This document shows positions 11,901-23,049 of a stretch of DNA of 64,000 bases, piece after piece. Under the pieces are notes generated by a model. It had not been told where the DNA came from and made no database searches. It worked only from the letters and a program-made list of their open reading frames with translations. Numbering within the stretch: position 1 is the stretch's first letter; every line of letters begins with the position of its first letter. Made by a program: the position numbers and the translations under genes. Source of the DNA: Thozetella sp. PMI_491. Its lineage: Eukaryota; Ascomycota; Sordariomycetes; Chaetosphaeriales; Chaetosphaeriaceae. Where the stretch lies: contig MU270015.1 in the NCBI GenBank assembly GCA_021432635.1, positions 1,523,360 through 1,587,359 on the forward strand, written 5' to 3'.

Positions 11901-12978
11901 CGAGCCATTCCCGACCTGGACCAGAAAGATATATACCGGTGCGGCGCCGACGCCCCCTCCTTCCGCAATAACGGTTAATGCGGCCTCAAAGACGCTAGCC
12001 CGCGGTCCAATTGTCGCCAATATCTTAAGCAAGACTGGGACTGTTTCCATAGAAGCAATACCTAGTGTTAAACGTCAACGTCCCGCGCAACAAGGTCCGT
12101 CTCTATATCAAGCTATCCAGCTGGCACCTCCAGATCCGACCCGGCCGACCGCCCTTCCACCAAGGGTCATGCTCAACTCCATGAGGGCAGTCCCTCGCGC
12201 CTTACCAGCTGCTCACATGGCACTTGCACGGCCGCCTACGCCGGGCCCTTTCAATCCTTGGGCGCCGATCGGGACGCCGCAGTTCGAGCTCCTTGTCCAC
12301 CCTGACTACCGACCAGCACCCCCACGGCCAATCCACGACCCAAATAACAACGTAGCAAACGACGTTTTCTCCCCCTTTGACTACATTCCAACCCAGACGA
12401 CCTCACTCTTCGATCTTGTCTTTTCGATTCGGCGCAGAGTCAATGACAATACGGACCTCCAGTTACAAAGCATCACCATCGAGATCCCTGTCTCGGACGG
12501 TTCGGACAAGAAAAATGCGGATGGCTACATTCGCGAGCCGCTCCTCGAAGCCGGAGACTACTCTGGTACGGGCGTCCACATGTGCTCCAACCCGCGATTT
12601 GTCCCCGCCATCTTTAGTGGAACAGCAACTCCGATCGGATCGGACAAGTGGGACAACAAGCCCGTGGTGGGCATTCGGCTCGTGCCGCGCACCGGCCAGG
12701 CAACCGGTACGCTGCCGCTTGTGGCGGACCTCAAGTCCAAGGACGCGGGTTTCAGGCTGTCGGAGCCGAGGATCAAGCCAATTGTCGACCACTCGACATC
12801 AGCGATGATTGCAGCTCTCAACAGCCAGGGTAACCCAACCAATGTGCAGAAGGTTATTGGGAGGTGCATGATTCGCATGTCGGAGCAGTATGGCCCAACA
12901 CATACAGATACAGTGAGCTGGTGCACTGTGTTAAAGGCTGACACCGGGGATCACGATCCCTGGGGGAATCAGATCTAA
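8968..12978 (+). CDS. Giant bacterial-like protein B (1297 aa, function unknown)
   Basis: Exons are 8968-9094, 9159-11810 and 11864-12978 (3894 nt, 1297 aa). The ATG lies in a good context (CAAAAATGGC). Donor GTGCGC at 9095 was chosen over two better-looking ones at 9066 and 9069 because only it keeps phase; it yields SPSLSAGLYGIEVRQTV. The second intron (GTAAGT...CAG, 53 nt) restores the frame into LRFTNPAPKTFEPF. Blocks such as VVAPQFSLDS, YYPPDGHQDEGRVLPHIV, FVPWLALMVFE, YLAHVRHINT and FFSVVVSSMTGN match, from memory, the order of blocks in unnamed bacterial proteins of about 1,200 residues. The C-terminus adds a hydrophilic region rich in Pro. There is no signal peptide or transmembrane segment. 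Function is unknown; the pairing with giant protein A is the main clue. Confidence 0.8.
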
Positions 12979-13188
12979 GGTTGTCGGCCGGCCCGGGACT
13001 AGGTCCTGGCGACGCTTTATGTGGTTTTTTCTTCCCTACAATAGCTAAGTAACGCAGCTTTTACCCGTAATAAATATATTCAATTCGAGCGAAGCCTGCA
13101 GCGAGACATGCCTTGATACCTCCTATCAAGCTGTCTCGGTCCTCTCTGCTCTGCATTGCTTAGGCTAGTGACTATCGCCCATAGGTAC

Positions 13189-15000
13189 CTATCGACGTCC
13201 TCCTACTTCTAGTGTCGGTTGTAATAGCTTCCGAAGTGCATCATCTTCGCTCTGGTGCACTTCGGCCTCGTGAAAAATGTAATCGTATGTTTCGGCGCTG
13301 TGTCTGAGTTCGGGGGTCGCGTCGAGCCGAGTACTCTTCTTCTTACCAGACTTCACGTCCAGGGCGGTTACATTGAGCTGGTAGGCCCAGTCCAGTTCGA
13401 AGGAAATTTCGATCGTTGCCCTGCCACGAGGAGCGGAGTGAATTTCCAGTTCGAATTGACCGAGGAGGAAATTGTGCCTGGCCAACAGTCTCTCCCCTTC
13501 ATACACTTTGACTACAACTGTTGTCTGGTTGTCGACGGCTGTTGTAAATCTTAAAGTCTTTCTTATCGGAATCAGAGTGTTTCTTTTGATGACTTTCTCC
13601 ACGACACCTGTTACCGTTTCAATCCCAAGACTGAATGGGGTACCGTACATGATAGGGTAGTTGCAGCCACTGCAGCCACTTTCATAGTCCTCCACAATCA
13701 CCTGGGCTTGGATGGCAGCGCCGATTACAACGGCATCGGCCGGCTCTGCGACTTTGCTGGCCTTGATTCCCAAATATTGCTCGAGGAGTGGTCGAATCTC
13801 TGGGATCAAGCTCGAGCTGCCGATAATAACAAGTTCTTGAACTTGGTCCTTGGAAATTTTGGCATCCTTCAGCGCGGACTCCAACACAGCGAGGCTATCG
13901 TCAAATATATCGGTCACCATAGTCCGCGAGCTTATTCCAAAAGCGGATTCGATCATGTTCATCGCTCCAACTGCGTGTTCTCTCGGCGATAGCCTTTCAT
14001 TGCGGTTGTATGGCGCTATCCCTATATCGTGGATGTTTGAGAGGCACTCCAACACACCAACATCGGATGATAAGATGTCAATATTAAGAGTCTCGTCGAG
14101 ACCGTACACAAGAATCAGCCGCTCATCTTGAAAAATGTCGAGTCCATGGGCGATCGCTGCTGCAGTTCCCTCGTTTATGAGTCCGAGAACCTCTATTTTT
14201 GCAATCTCGCCAGCCTTCTTGACGGCAACTCGCTGGTTGTCGTTGAAGGAAAACGGTACGGTGATAACACCTTCTACCACTTTTTTTCCGGTATAAGCTC
14301 CCGCGACCTCCTTAATTCGAAGAAGCATCATGCCGCTCAGCTCTTCAGCTGTGTATTCCTTGAGCTGGCCGGAGACGGTAACTTGAATGATCGGATGATC
14401 TGCCTTGGAGATAACTTTGTATGGCAAGTGGTCGATGTCGGCTTGAATTTCGGAAAACTTTCGTCCTAGCAGCTGCCTTTGGGTCAGTTAGTGTTGTATC
14501 CCGTCATTTTGAGGTTAGGTGGAGACTTAAGCACCTACCGAATACCAAATACTGTATTTCTCGGATCCACCTGAGCGTAGAGCCTAGCTTCCTCCCCGAA
14601 AAGTGTGCCATTTTCAGTAAAGGCGATGTACGATGGGCTAAACTTGCTTGCTGTAACAGGACGCATTTATCGTTTAGCAAGTCACGACGGCGAAGGCGTG
14701 ACGGGTGATATACGAACTGTATGCCGGGGGCAGAACCACGATCTTTCCATGGCGCATAACGGCGGCCCGATTATGCATCGCGCCCAGGTCCTATAGATTG
14801 CGTTTGAGAAGGTATTCTAGAGGCAGAAAGCCTTTGCAGGATCTTCATACAATTCCCACGTAGCAAGTATCCTCTTGTACATCTCTTGGGGCAGGTGCAC
14901 ATAGTGCAACCAGGCATATCAAGATGCTGACCGTGCATGTTGTTAATAAGAGAGAAGGATGAAGATCTCTTCTCCCACCATCTCTTCCCCCCATCGCCAT
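13189..15000 (-). CDS. Divergent BiP-like HSP70 with degenerate ATP-binding motifs (540 aa)
   Basis: Four exons (15000-14851, 14790-14718, 14650-14539, 14476-13189) sum to 1623 nt, or 540 aa. The N-terminus has an Arg-rich start and then a hydrophobic stretch (SILICLVALCAPAP), consistent with a signal peptide or anchor to the ER. HSP70 landmarks follow in order: VGIDLGAMHNR at 48-58, PSYIAFTENGTLFGEEA, DPRNTVFGIRQLLGRKF, NEGTAAAIAHGLD at 213-225, LVIIGSSSLIP near 328-338, and a substrate-domain block YGTPFSLGIET. Key nucleotide residues are altered: canonical DLGTT is DLGAM, and canonical DLGGGTFD is replaced by YGLDETLNID (about 236-245). Part of subdomain IIB looks shortened, and the helical lid and an HDEL-type tail are absent. 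The chaperone fold is probably kept while ATPase activity is doubtful. The second intron uses a weak donor (GTTCGT). Confidence 0.75.
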
Positions 15001-17040
15001 AGTGTCCGATGCGCGAGTGTATCCCGTTGGGTAACGAGGTAGAAGCTGAGTGAGGTGGCGTAGACTCTTGGGGTTTGTTCACAGGGAATACTCGAGAGCT
15101 ACCAGCCAGGGGGTACAGAGTACAGTACGAATGGTGGCAATTGTCAAAATGATGTATTTTGAGAAATAGATGCGGATTGAGAAGATGACAAGGGCAATCT
15201 AATATACATGCATTTTATTCTTATTTAATCGGCCGGATCCGGAGCAGTCGCAGTGATCTGTCATCGCCATCTGTCGTTGGGCTATCGACTGATACCCTTT
15301 CGTGTTTTCCCATACGTGGCTTTTACACGGTCGTGAGTCACGCGCAGGGATGCACCACCGCTCCAATCAGGTATCTAATTCCAGTTTTTCACAGCTAGGG
15401 GACTGCTGAGCCGGAAATCGCTTCTCTCAAGACTTAAAATCGACCGAAGGATTTCCAATTAGAGTAACGAGGATAATGTATAAGGCATAGCCGTAGTAGA
15501 GTCGTAGTAGAGTCGTAAGTAGTCAGAAATGGGTCAGCCTAGAGGTGGTACATTTATAACACATGCAGGCCCGAAGTTCGCCGCCTTACCCCGCATCTTA
15601 CGGCTAGATTCTTGTGAGGTCAGGCTATACCAGCATGCTAGCATACTAACTATAATTGCCGAGGGTCGGAGCTTTTGTAGAATCGAAGCCCCTTTCCTCT
15701 TTACTGTGTAGAAGGTAAGAAAACTATAGGGCGGGGGAAATGGTAGGATAACCCCTACTAAAATGTATATGGGAGATTGTCTGATCGCTCAACTTCCATG
15801 GCGGGGATGGTCAGCATGCCCAGTATTAAGTATTGAGATATTTCCAACAAGGCACGCATGAATGCGAACTTGGGCAATCACCTTGGCAGCGCCCTGCGGT
15901 ATAGTTAGTCGGAAGTCGGGTGGATTCACGATTGTAGAAGAGCCCCGGCCAGATATTCCTCAGTCCGAATAGCCTAGGAGCAATAATTGCATCAAAAGGT
16001 TCGAGTTGATGGTGCCATAAAAGAGGCCCTATCAAAAAAGCTTGGTTTCCACGCTTATATCAATTCGACTCCGAAATATCTACTTTTTCAAGGGGATGAT
16101 GAGAAAGTAGTGTAGGAATAGGCAGTTTGATGATTCAGTAGGGTTAGTTTATACGCATCTGTAGCCTGCTATTCCAATAATGCTCGGATCTGCATCTTTA
16201 CTCTGCTCCAATGACTTCTAATAAGCCCATATCATACCTAGCTGCCATAGATCATGGGTTATACTTCCTTAGCTACACTCGAGGACCTAACAGGTTCAAT
16301 TGACTTAGCTACATAGTCGACCGAAAGCAGATAGCATTTCTCTAATTACATCCTATGAATCCGAGATCCTGTTACTAGCTAGTGCGGCGCCGCACATGCG
16401 CTATAGCGACTAGATTATGTGTATTAGACGCGACTGTGGTCTTGGCGCCCTTGCTTGGGAGGGTATCAATGCCTATTCGGGGTCTGGGACGAGTTATTTT
16501 TTTAATGGCTCGCTTTTCTTTTGAGCAGGTGCTTAGTCGGAGCCCTACCGGCCCCCGCCCGTATCAGCAAGAAGCATTGGGGTGCCAAAGATCGAATCCA
16601 CGCTAGCCTCTTGCATTATCATTGGGAGCATTCTCCTTCCAGAATAATACGACCCATTGCAACTCTGCCCACCGCTCACCTTCCCCTTGCAGATTTGACC
16701 AAAATCGCTAACTATGAGGAGATAAAAATAGTATTAGATGCCAAAAAGAACTTGCCGATAACACCAAGATGTTGGATCTACCAGCAACACTTGTAACTTG
16801 GCCCCAGTTCAAGGCGTCGGACAGGCATGGCTTCTTGGCACGATAGGTATTTCAGCTTGCCAGCCCTGCGAGTCGGTGCATATAAATAGTTCTTCGTAGC
16901 CGCAAAGATTGACGAGGACTCTGTGCCTTGGCTAGGTAGACTCCAACAACGCGGGCTATTCTACATTCGGCCAGGGTCCCATCCGGCCTCCTTCACCTCA
17001 CTCCAAGGGAATTTATACTAGAGAATTAGCAGATATCGGA
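15001..17040. other. Two-kilobase AT-richer non-coding region
   Basis: No ORF here shows domain content. The sequence is AT-richer than its surroundings, with many TA-containing words and short duplicated words such as GTCGTAGTAGAGTCGTA near 15496. It could be old, mutated repeat DNA, but no terminal repeats or transposase remains are visible. Confidence 0.4.
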
Positions 17041-20000
17041 ATGCGGTCGCTGCCATCACTCCTACTTCCGGTCTTGTGCTTCCGGCCCCGCTTAGCCTCA
17101 GCCTGGGAAACTGACGACCGTGCCTTTATTATCACGCTCTCCTCAGACCCCGTGGCGGCTTCTCTTGGTGGAATTTTCCTTCGCTCGGCTGACCATCATG
17201 AGTTCTTCCACCAGCGGGCCGCTGAAGCATCGATCTCATATACAGTACAGCATGAATTCGATAGCGTGGGTCCATGGCAAGGGATTTCTGTTCGTGCATC
17301 CGGGGATGGGTCCGTTCAAGAGTTTAGAGACCGTCTTGGGGCCTTAGAGGGCGTGGTGGCAGTTACGCCAGTCAAGAGACTCTCAAGAGCACCAGGCCTA
17401 CACAAAGACGAGTTCGCCGATGGCGGCGTACAGCCACGCAGCCTCGTTGGTCGTGCAACCAACCCCACCACGCCTATCAATATCAACAAGACGTTCGCCC
17501 CATACGCCAATGCAAATGGCAATCTTCAATCAACCCTTGAAATGGGTGGTGTCGACAAGCTCCATGCGCTAGGGATAAAGGGAAAGGGAATGAAGATTGG
17601 AATCGTCGACACCGGTATTGACTACAGGCATCCGGCACTTGGTGGTGGTTTCGGCCCAGGATTCAAAGTTGCCGGAGGAGGAGCACTCATCAATCAGACG
17701 ACAGAGCCATATGTCTGGGACCCAGATCCTCTTCAGACATGCTTGGTTGCTGGCCACGGCACTCATGTAGCTGGTAAGCTTCATTTTCTTCAAGTGATAC
17801 GATGCCTTGTTTGGTCTCCTATGTTCATCTCAAGCGGAATAAGGGACGAACGAGCGCCACTGAATGTTGAAAATATCTCATGGGTAGAGATTCCACATGT
17901 CGTCTCTTGGTCTGCGCGTATTCGTGTGTGTGGTCTCTTCACGCCCACTCTGGTTCGAGATCTGATTTCGTTTAAAACCCGTCTTCTTCCCCATTTCTTA
18001 CCTTAATTACCGCTCCAAGTTAACGAGCTTTCAGGTATCATCGGCATGGATCCTCTTCCTTCCGGAGAGGGATTCAACATTTCTGGCGTCGCCCCGGAAG
18101 CCGAGCTATACATGTACAAGATCTTTGATTGCAATCAACAGGGCGGAACGACCGACCAGATGATTGCCGCCCTGTTAAAAGCTCAGCAGGACAGAGTAGA
18201 TATCGTGAGCATGTCACTGAGCGAGGGCGTGAATGGCGAAATCGACGAATCTTTCAACGGTGTGGATCCCATGATTGGAGTTATCCAGCAACTTCATGAT
18301 GCAGGCATTGCCGTGGTGATTGCCAATGGAAATGCTGGCGGATCGAGTGCCTACGCAAAGGTTGTTTACAAAATGGACTACCCAGCAGACGCACCAGGGG
18401 CCTTTTCCATTGGATCCATTACCAATAAAGACTTCCCCCTCGTATACGCCGCGACGGACTCCTATGGATCCCAGATACCCTACGCGTCACTCTGGCCCAT
18501 GGGTCTCACTGGCGACGTCGATGTCTTTTTCATGGAAAGCGATGCCTGCTCAACCTCGAGCTGGACTGACGCGGTCGACCAGCTGGAAGGACTGGGCATG
18601 TTAAATACCACCGTCATCGCCTATTACGTCAATGATGGATGCCTGTCACCCGCAGCAAGGCCCTGCTGCAACCAAGCCAATACGGTCCCTTTGTGGATGA
18701 TGGCGCTATCTCAGGGAAGCAGCAATGTCGCCTACGCCGACTACCAGACCGACTCCGCTGGATGGTTTGGCAACGCTCAGCAAGTCAGTGTTCATTCCGA
18801 CGACACCCCGACGTTCATAAACAACTATAACGCGGCGGGAGGATTTGGAAAATACAAACTTAACTTCGACAATCAAAGCTTCGCGTCCACCCCGCAACTA
18901 GTCGGTGGCCTTGTTGACTACTACACCTCTGGAGGCCCCGTATATCGGACGTATGACATGAAACCAGATATATCGGCTCCTGGGGGGGTCATCCTATCGA
19001 CATTCCCGTTGTGGACACCACTCGGCAACTACACAGTCTTATCTGGCACCTCCATGGCAACCCCCTATGCTAGCGGCTGCTACGCCCTCATCAAGTCCCA
19101 ATTTCCCGAAATGTCCGTTGATGAAATTGTCGCACTGCTTCAAACCACTGCCAAGCCTGTGGTCTGGGAATACAACACCGCCATGCTGTCGGGCACGTAT
19201 CAGCAAGGGGCGGGGCTGATTAATGTATACCAAGCATATGTCTCTAAGTCAAAGTCGGTCGTGACTCCTGGAGAGCTCCTCATCACGGATAACTCCAGAA
19301 CAGTCTTTGGGAAGGCAAACATTACCATCGAGAACAAATCGAATGCTACCAAGACATATTGGCTGTCGCACAAACCCGCTGCTTTGGCCCCTTCTGTTCC
19401 AACTGGAATTGGCGGTCCATTTCCGGAGCTTGCTCAACTTCCGGTCTATGCATCCGTGGACTTTCCGGTCTCCAAGATCCAGGTTTCTGCAGGTGACACC
19501 ACGACAATCACATTCGACGTGATCCCCCCCGAAGGTGCGGTACCTGCACAGGTGCCTATCATGGGGGGGTATATTCAAGTGAATTCCTGCGGCGAGAAGT
19601 ATAGCGTACCATATTGCGGCCCAGCGTACTCGCTTTATAATGCGAAGTATCTGGTAGCGATACCTAATGTGCTCCCCTATATCCGATTCACCTTTGCCAA
19701 TGGTACTGAGGCAGACGATTGGGACATTGCTACTGTTGATTCGACCACGAAATATTATGCTCCTTTTACCATCCAACAGTCAACGCTTTTCTTGCGAGCT
19801 TTCCTTTTGCCCGCCAATACCACGATTGATCCGACATATCTTGGCTTTAACTCATCTATAACACACGACTACGTGTCCTCTACTACAGCACCTCCAGAAA
19901 CAGTTTTTGGGGTGGCTTCTTATGGTCTACTTTCCAACCAACCAAACTTGCAGGGTGGTGGCGCTTCGTACTATGTACAAGGATCCGGCGTTGCCACAAC

Positions 20001-20145
20001 CCTGACTGACGGCACGTCGTTCCAGCCAGGCCCAGGAGACTACCGATGGTTAGTCGCGGTCACGCGATGGGGAGGGGACCCAGATGTATTCGAAGATAAT
20101 GAGACGTGGCTCTCGGCGGTGGTTCGGTTTGCAGCGGACGTCTAG
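17041..20145 (+). CDS. Secreted subtilisin-like serine protease, Vpr-like (S8, 947 aa)
   Basis: Exons are 17041-17773 and 18035-20145 (2844 nt, 947 aa), joined by a rather long 261-nt intron (GTAAGC...TTTCAG). The join completes the active-site His block GHGTHVAG. The order is a hydrophobic signal segment (residues 1-21), an inhibitor-like propeptide to about 140, then the peptidase S8 domain with catalytic Asp190 in IVDTGID, His239 in GHGTHVAG and Ser584 in SGTSMATPY. A long insert between His and Ser (about 380-500, cysteine-bearing) sits where Vpr-type enzymes carry a PA domain. The C-terminal part resembles Fn3-like domains. All three catalytic residues are present. It is predicted to degrade extracellular protein. 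A decayed copy of its tail lies 0.4 kb downstream. Confidence 0.88.
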
Positions 20146-20578
20146 AGAGGTAGTTTGATGCAGACAAAGGTATGGAAGGCTTTCAGGGAAACTTATATAT
20201 AAATCAACCGACCCCCTACGAGGGAACTTGGGTTGTCTTCACACGAAGCGCGATACAATTTCGACAGTGTGTGATACTTGACTCTCATTATTTTATTCCA
20301 TTGGACGTTACAGTGTGCTTTAACCTCGGTCACCTTACCTAACACTTGGGGAGGGTTCGCCGGTATGCCACGCCTAAACCGGAGGCTTACGCTGTAACGC
20401 TGAACCTCTAGAGCCCCATGGATATCCATCTCAACCCAACCCCTAGCTGCAAGAGCCACACGTGTAATGACTCTATAGATAGGTATACCGGCACTTCTTA
20501 ATAAAGGAGAATTAAGCTTTATCACACACAATTTACTCATACTTGGTTAGAAAGAAGTTGTATATACTCGTCCCGATA

Positions 20579-20699
20579 GTTCTTATGGTCTACTTTCCAA
20601 CCAAGCAGACTTGCAGGGCGGTGGCGCTTCGTACTACATACAAGGATCCGGCATTGCCACAGCGCTGACCGACGGCACGTCGTTCTAGCCAGGAGACTA
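20579..20699 (+). pseudogene. Decayed partial copy of the subtilase C-terminus
   Basis: About 120 bases closely resemble 19917-20043 of the protease, sharing TATGGTCTACTTTCCAACCA, GGCGCTTCGTACTA and ACGGCACGTCGTTC. The copy carries scattered transitions, including one that turns the Gln codon after TCGTTC into TAG, and it lacks six bases of the GGCCCA type. No upstream protease sequence accompanies it. It is a fragment left from a tandem duplication, not an exon of the neighbouring gene. Confidence 0.75.
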
Positions 20700-23049
20700 G
20701 TGGTTTTACCCCGAGCGTAGGCCAATTAACCTTCTGGCCTGAGACTATAAGCTGAAGGCTCTGCTATGTGAGTCCGCTTAGAGACGTTAGGCCTTTTTGA
20801 AGGGTCGGCTATGGGTTGGTCGTAACAATTTGAATGTAACGGCTTACCCTCTAAACCCTACTTTACACGTGTAACACTCTCCCCTAAAGCCAATCAGGCG
20901 AAGCAAGCGATGGTATCAATGCTTATTTTATCCTAGATACAGAGATTGATACTGGAGGTGCCTCCGAATCGCTCCCGAGACACCAGCGATCTGGCTACTT
21001 AGGCACGTAGCTCCCTATACTGAGTAGTGGCCGCCCCACTAACCATCCTTACACGACGTAAGATCCACGCCTACTTCCTGTAAAGCCGTGCTCTTGACCG
21101 CTCGTGGTCACGCCTTAACAATAAAACTGTGGCAATATTTCGGATTATATAGATTCGGGGAATATAGAGAACCGATTGGACCTAAGGAATATTACTGATC
21201 GTTTGCTTTATATATAAACGCTTGAAATTCCTCTTTTAGCTATTAGAACTAGTTATAGCTCCTGAATAATGCGAGAATGCTTTTGCCTTGCTTTTATAAC
21301 ATATACTCAGCAGGATCGTCTCTGTCTATTATACCTAGTATTAAAACTATAACTGTTGGTTCAATACTAGGATCCCATTCCTGGGGTAAAACAAAGGGCT
21401 AAAACTGGTTCATACTGTTGGTCTGGTCTTCTCTGTGTATCTGGTGGAAAGCAGTCTAGGAGCTCCAGAGAGCTCTTAAATAGCTTCCATCTTGATCACG
21501 TGGTTGCTCCCCACGTGGCTCCCATGGAGCTTCCAGCTCCCATATCCACAGCGAGCGAGCGCTGCGAATCTACTGTTCCAACATCTACCTTTTTATTTAA
21601 CATCATTCTGTTTCTACATGTTGTCATTTTATGTTGTCACTTTTAGCTTCGGCATGTTCTAGCCAAAATGGGGGTATATAATTCGCGCCAGGCAGCAAGG
21701 CGAAGAAACTAGCAGCTGCATTGCAAGAGGATCTCACGCCTTCCTCGTAAATGCGCATAACCCCAGAAAGGACGGTGTGGTTAGCGGTTGACCAGTCGAG
21801 TCTATTTCCAGTTCTGTGCCACCGCCGCCTCAACACGGACTTAGTTGACCACGAGTATTTTCTCGCAGCCCCAATCCTCGAATCTCTCCATGTCAGCGGC
21901 ACAGATCATCTGAGTAAGCCCTATGCCTCAGTGGCGTACCCCGACTTTTAGCTATCCTATCTGAGGCAGTATAACCATGGGTAGAGTCTTGTACTTCGGC
22001 GTTGGAAGCCTGACGTTCGGAGACAACGCGTTCTGGAATGTCTCACGAGCGGCGCGGTGACTGCAGTGGTGTGCATGGATTGAGAATCACGAGCCGGTTG
22101 AGAACCACAGGTTGCAGTTTCGACAACCGACGCTATTATGACTGCCTAAAGGCAAGTCGCCTTGAACTATGTAGGCAGGTAAGGTAGCCGATCATTTTCG
22201 GTAGCGCCGGACCAATCGCGCTTGTTGACCGCAGTCCCCCGACTCACCCCTGGCTTTTCTCCATTGAGGCACATGCGACATCCACAGTCAGAAAGACGAT
22301 TGAAAGAGGAATGATGCGCCCTGCACAACTCGGATTCCACTGGCGGAAGTACTGTGGGCAATGAATTCAGAGCATACATGATCAACAAAGACGAAAAGCC
22401 TGTCCCAGAAGCTTGGCGACGGCAGCCATCAATATAAGAGGTGGTGGGAAGTAGCACATGCCAACCATAGTTATGTGTTAGTTTCGTTCGCTTGGTAAAC
22501 CTGCATCCAGCACGGGCTTGGGATCCCGCTATCCAGCCTGGAGCTCTGCGGCAGATTTCGCCCGCGCCACACGGCAACCGGGTTAGATGGGGGAACAGGT
22601 ATCACAATCACACGGCACATTATTAACAATACCGCCTAGGCTGAACATGATTTGGGGTAACAGAGCTATCGCGCGCCACGAGCTGGCCGGTTGGGTTGCA
22701 ATTTCATATAGAGCTACAGGACGCTAATCGCATATCTGTGGGTCGTCCTCACGAGGTAAGGGCGAGGGTGCACATTCAACCGCAAGAATAGATTGCTTCC
22801 GGCGGCGCTGCCAGCACAACCATTTGTTTCCGTGCGCGATCTCCCCCACATACGTACGCAGAATATCTCGAACAAAAATAGCCCAAGGCTCTCTCGGTCA
22901 TATGTTATTGCACCCGTGCCCACTCGCGGCGTGCAAGACACTCTCCCGGCAAGCGGTAAGTCTTGGGCTAAATCTCTTGTCAGGAGGCATTTTTGCAGCT
23001 CCAAACCGTCACCTTCCCCCAGGCGCATTTGCTGGCCGGAATCCGCAGA
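20700..23049. other. AT-rich non-coding region, possibly old repeat DNA
   Basis: No supportable gene was found. The part at 21120-21440 is markedly AT-rich with many TATA and TAG words, unlike the coding neighbours, and resembles repeat DNA degraded by repeat-induced point mutation. Two CCACGTGG/CACGTGG-like sites lie near 21497-21515. The 22700-23050 part is the presumed promoter of the chitin-binding gene. Confidence 0.4.

Noticed and set aside
14778-14800. In-frame TAG before DLGAM, suggesting an HSP70 pseudogene
   Set aside because: The TAG is the acceptor of an intron (14850-14791). Joining to the upstream exon gives VGIDLGAM in phase, with a signal-like N-terminus.
20193-20725. Short minus-strand ORFs after the protease
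   Set aside because: They overlap the decayed protease copy and have no features of their own.
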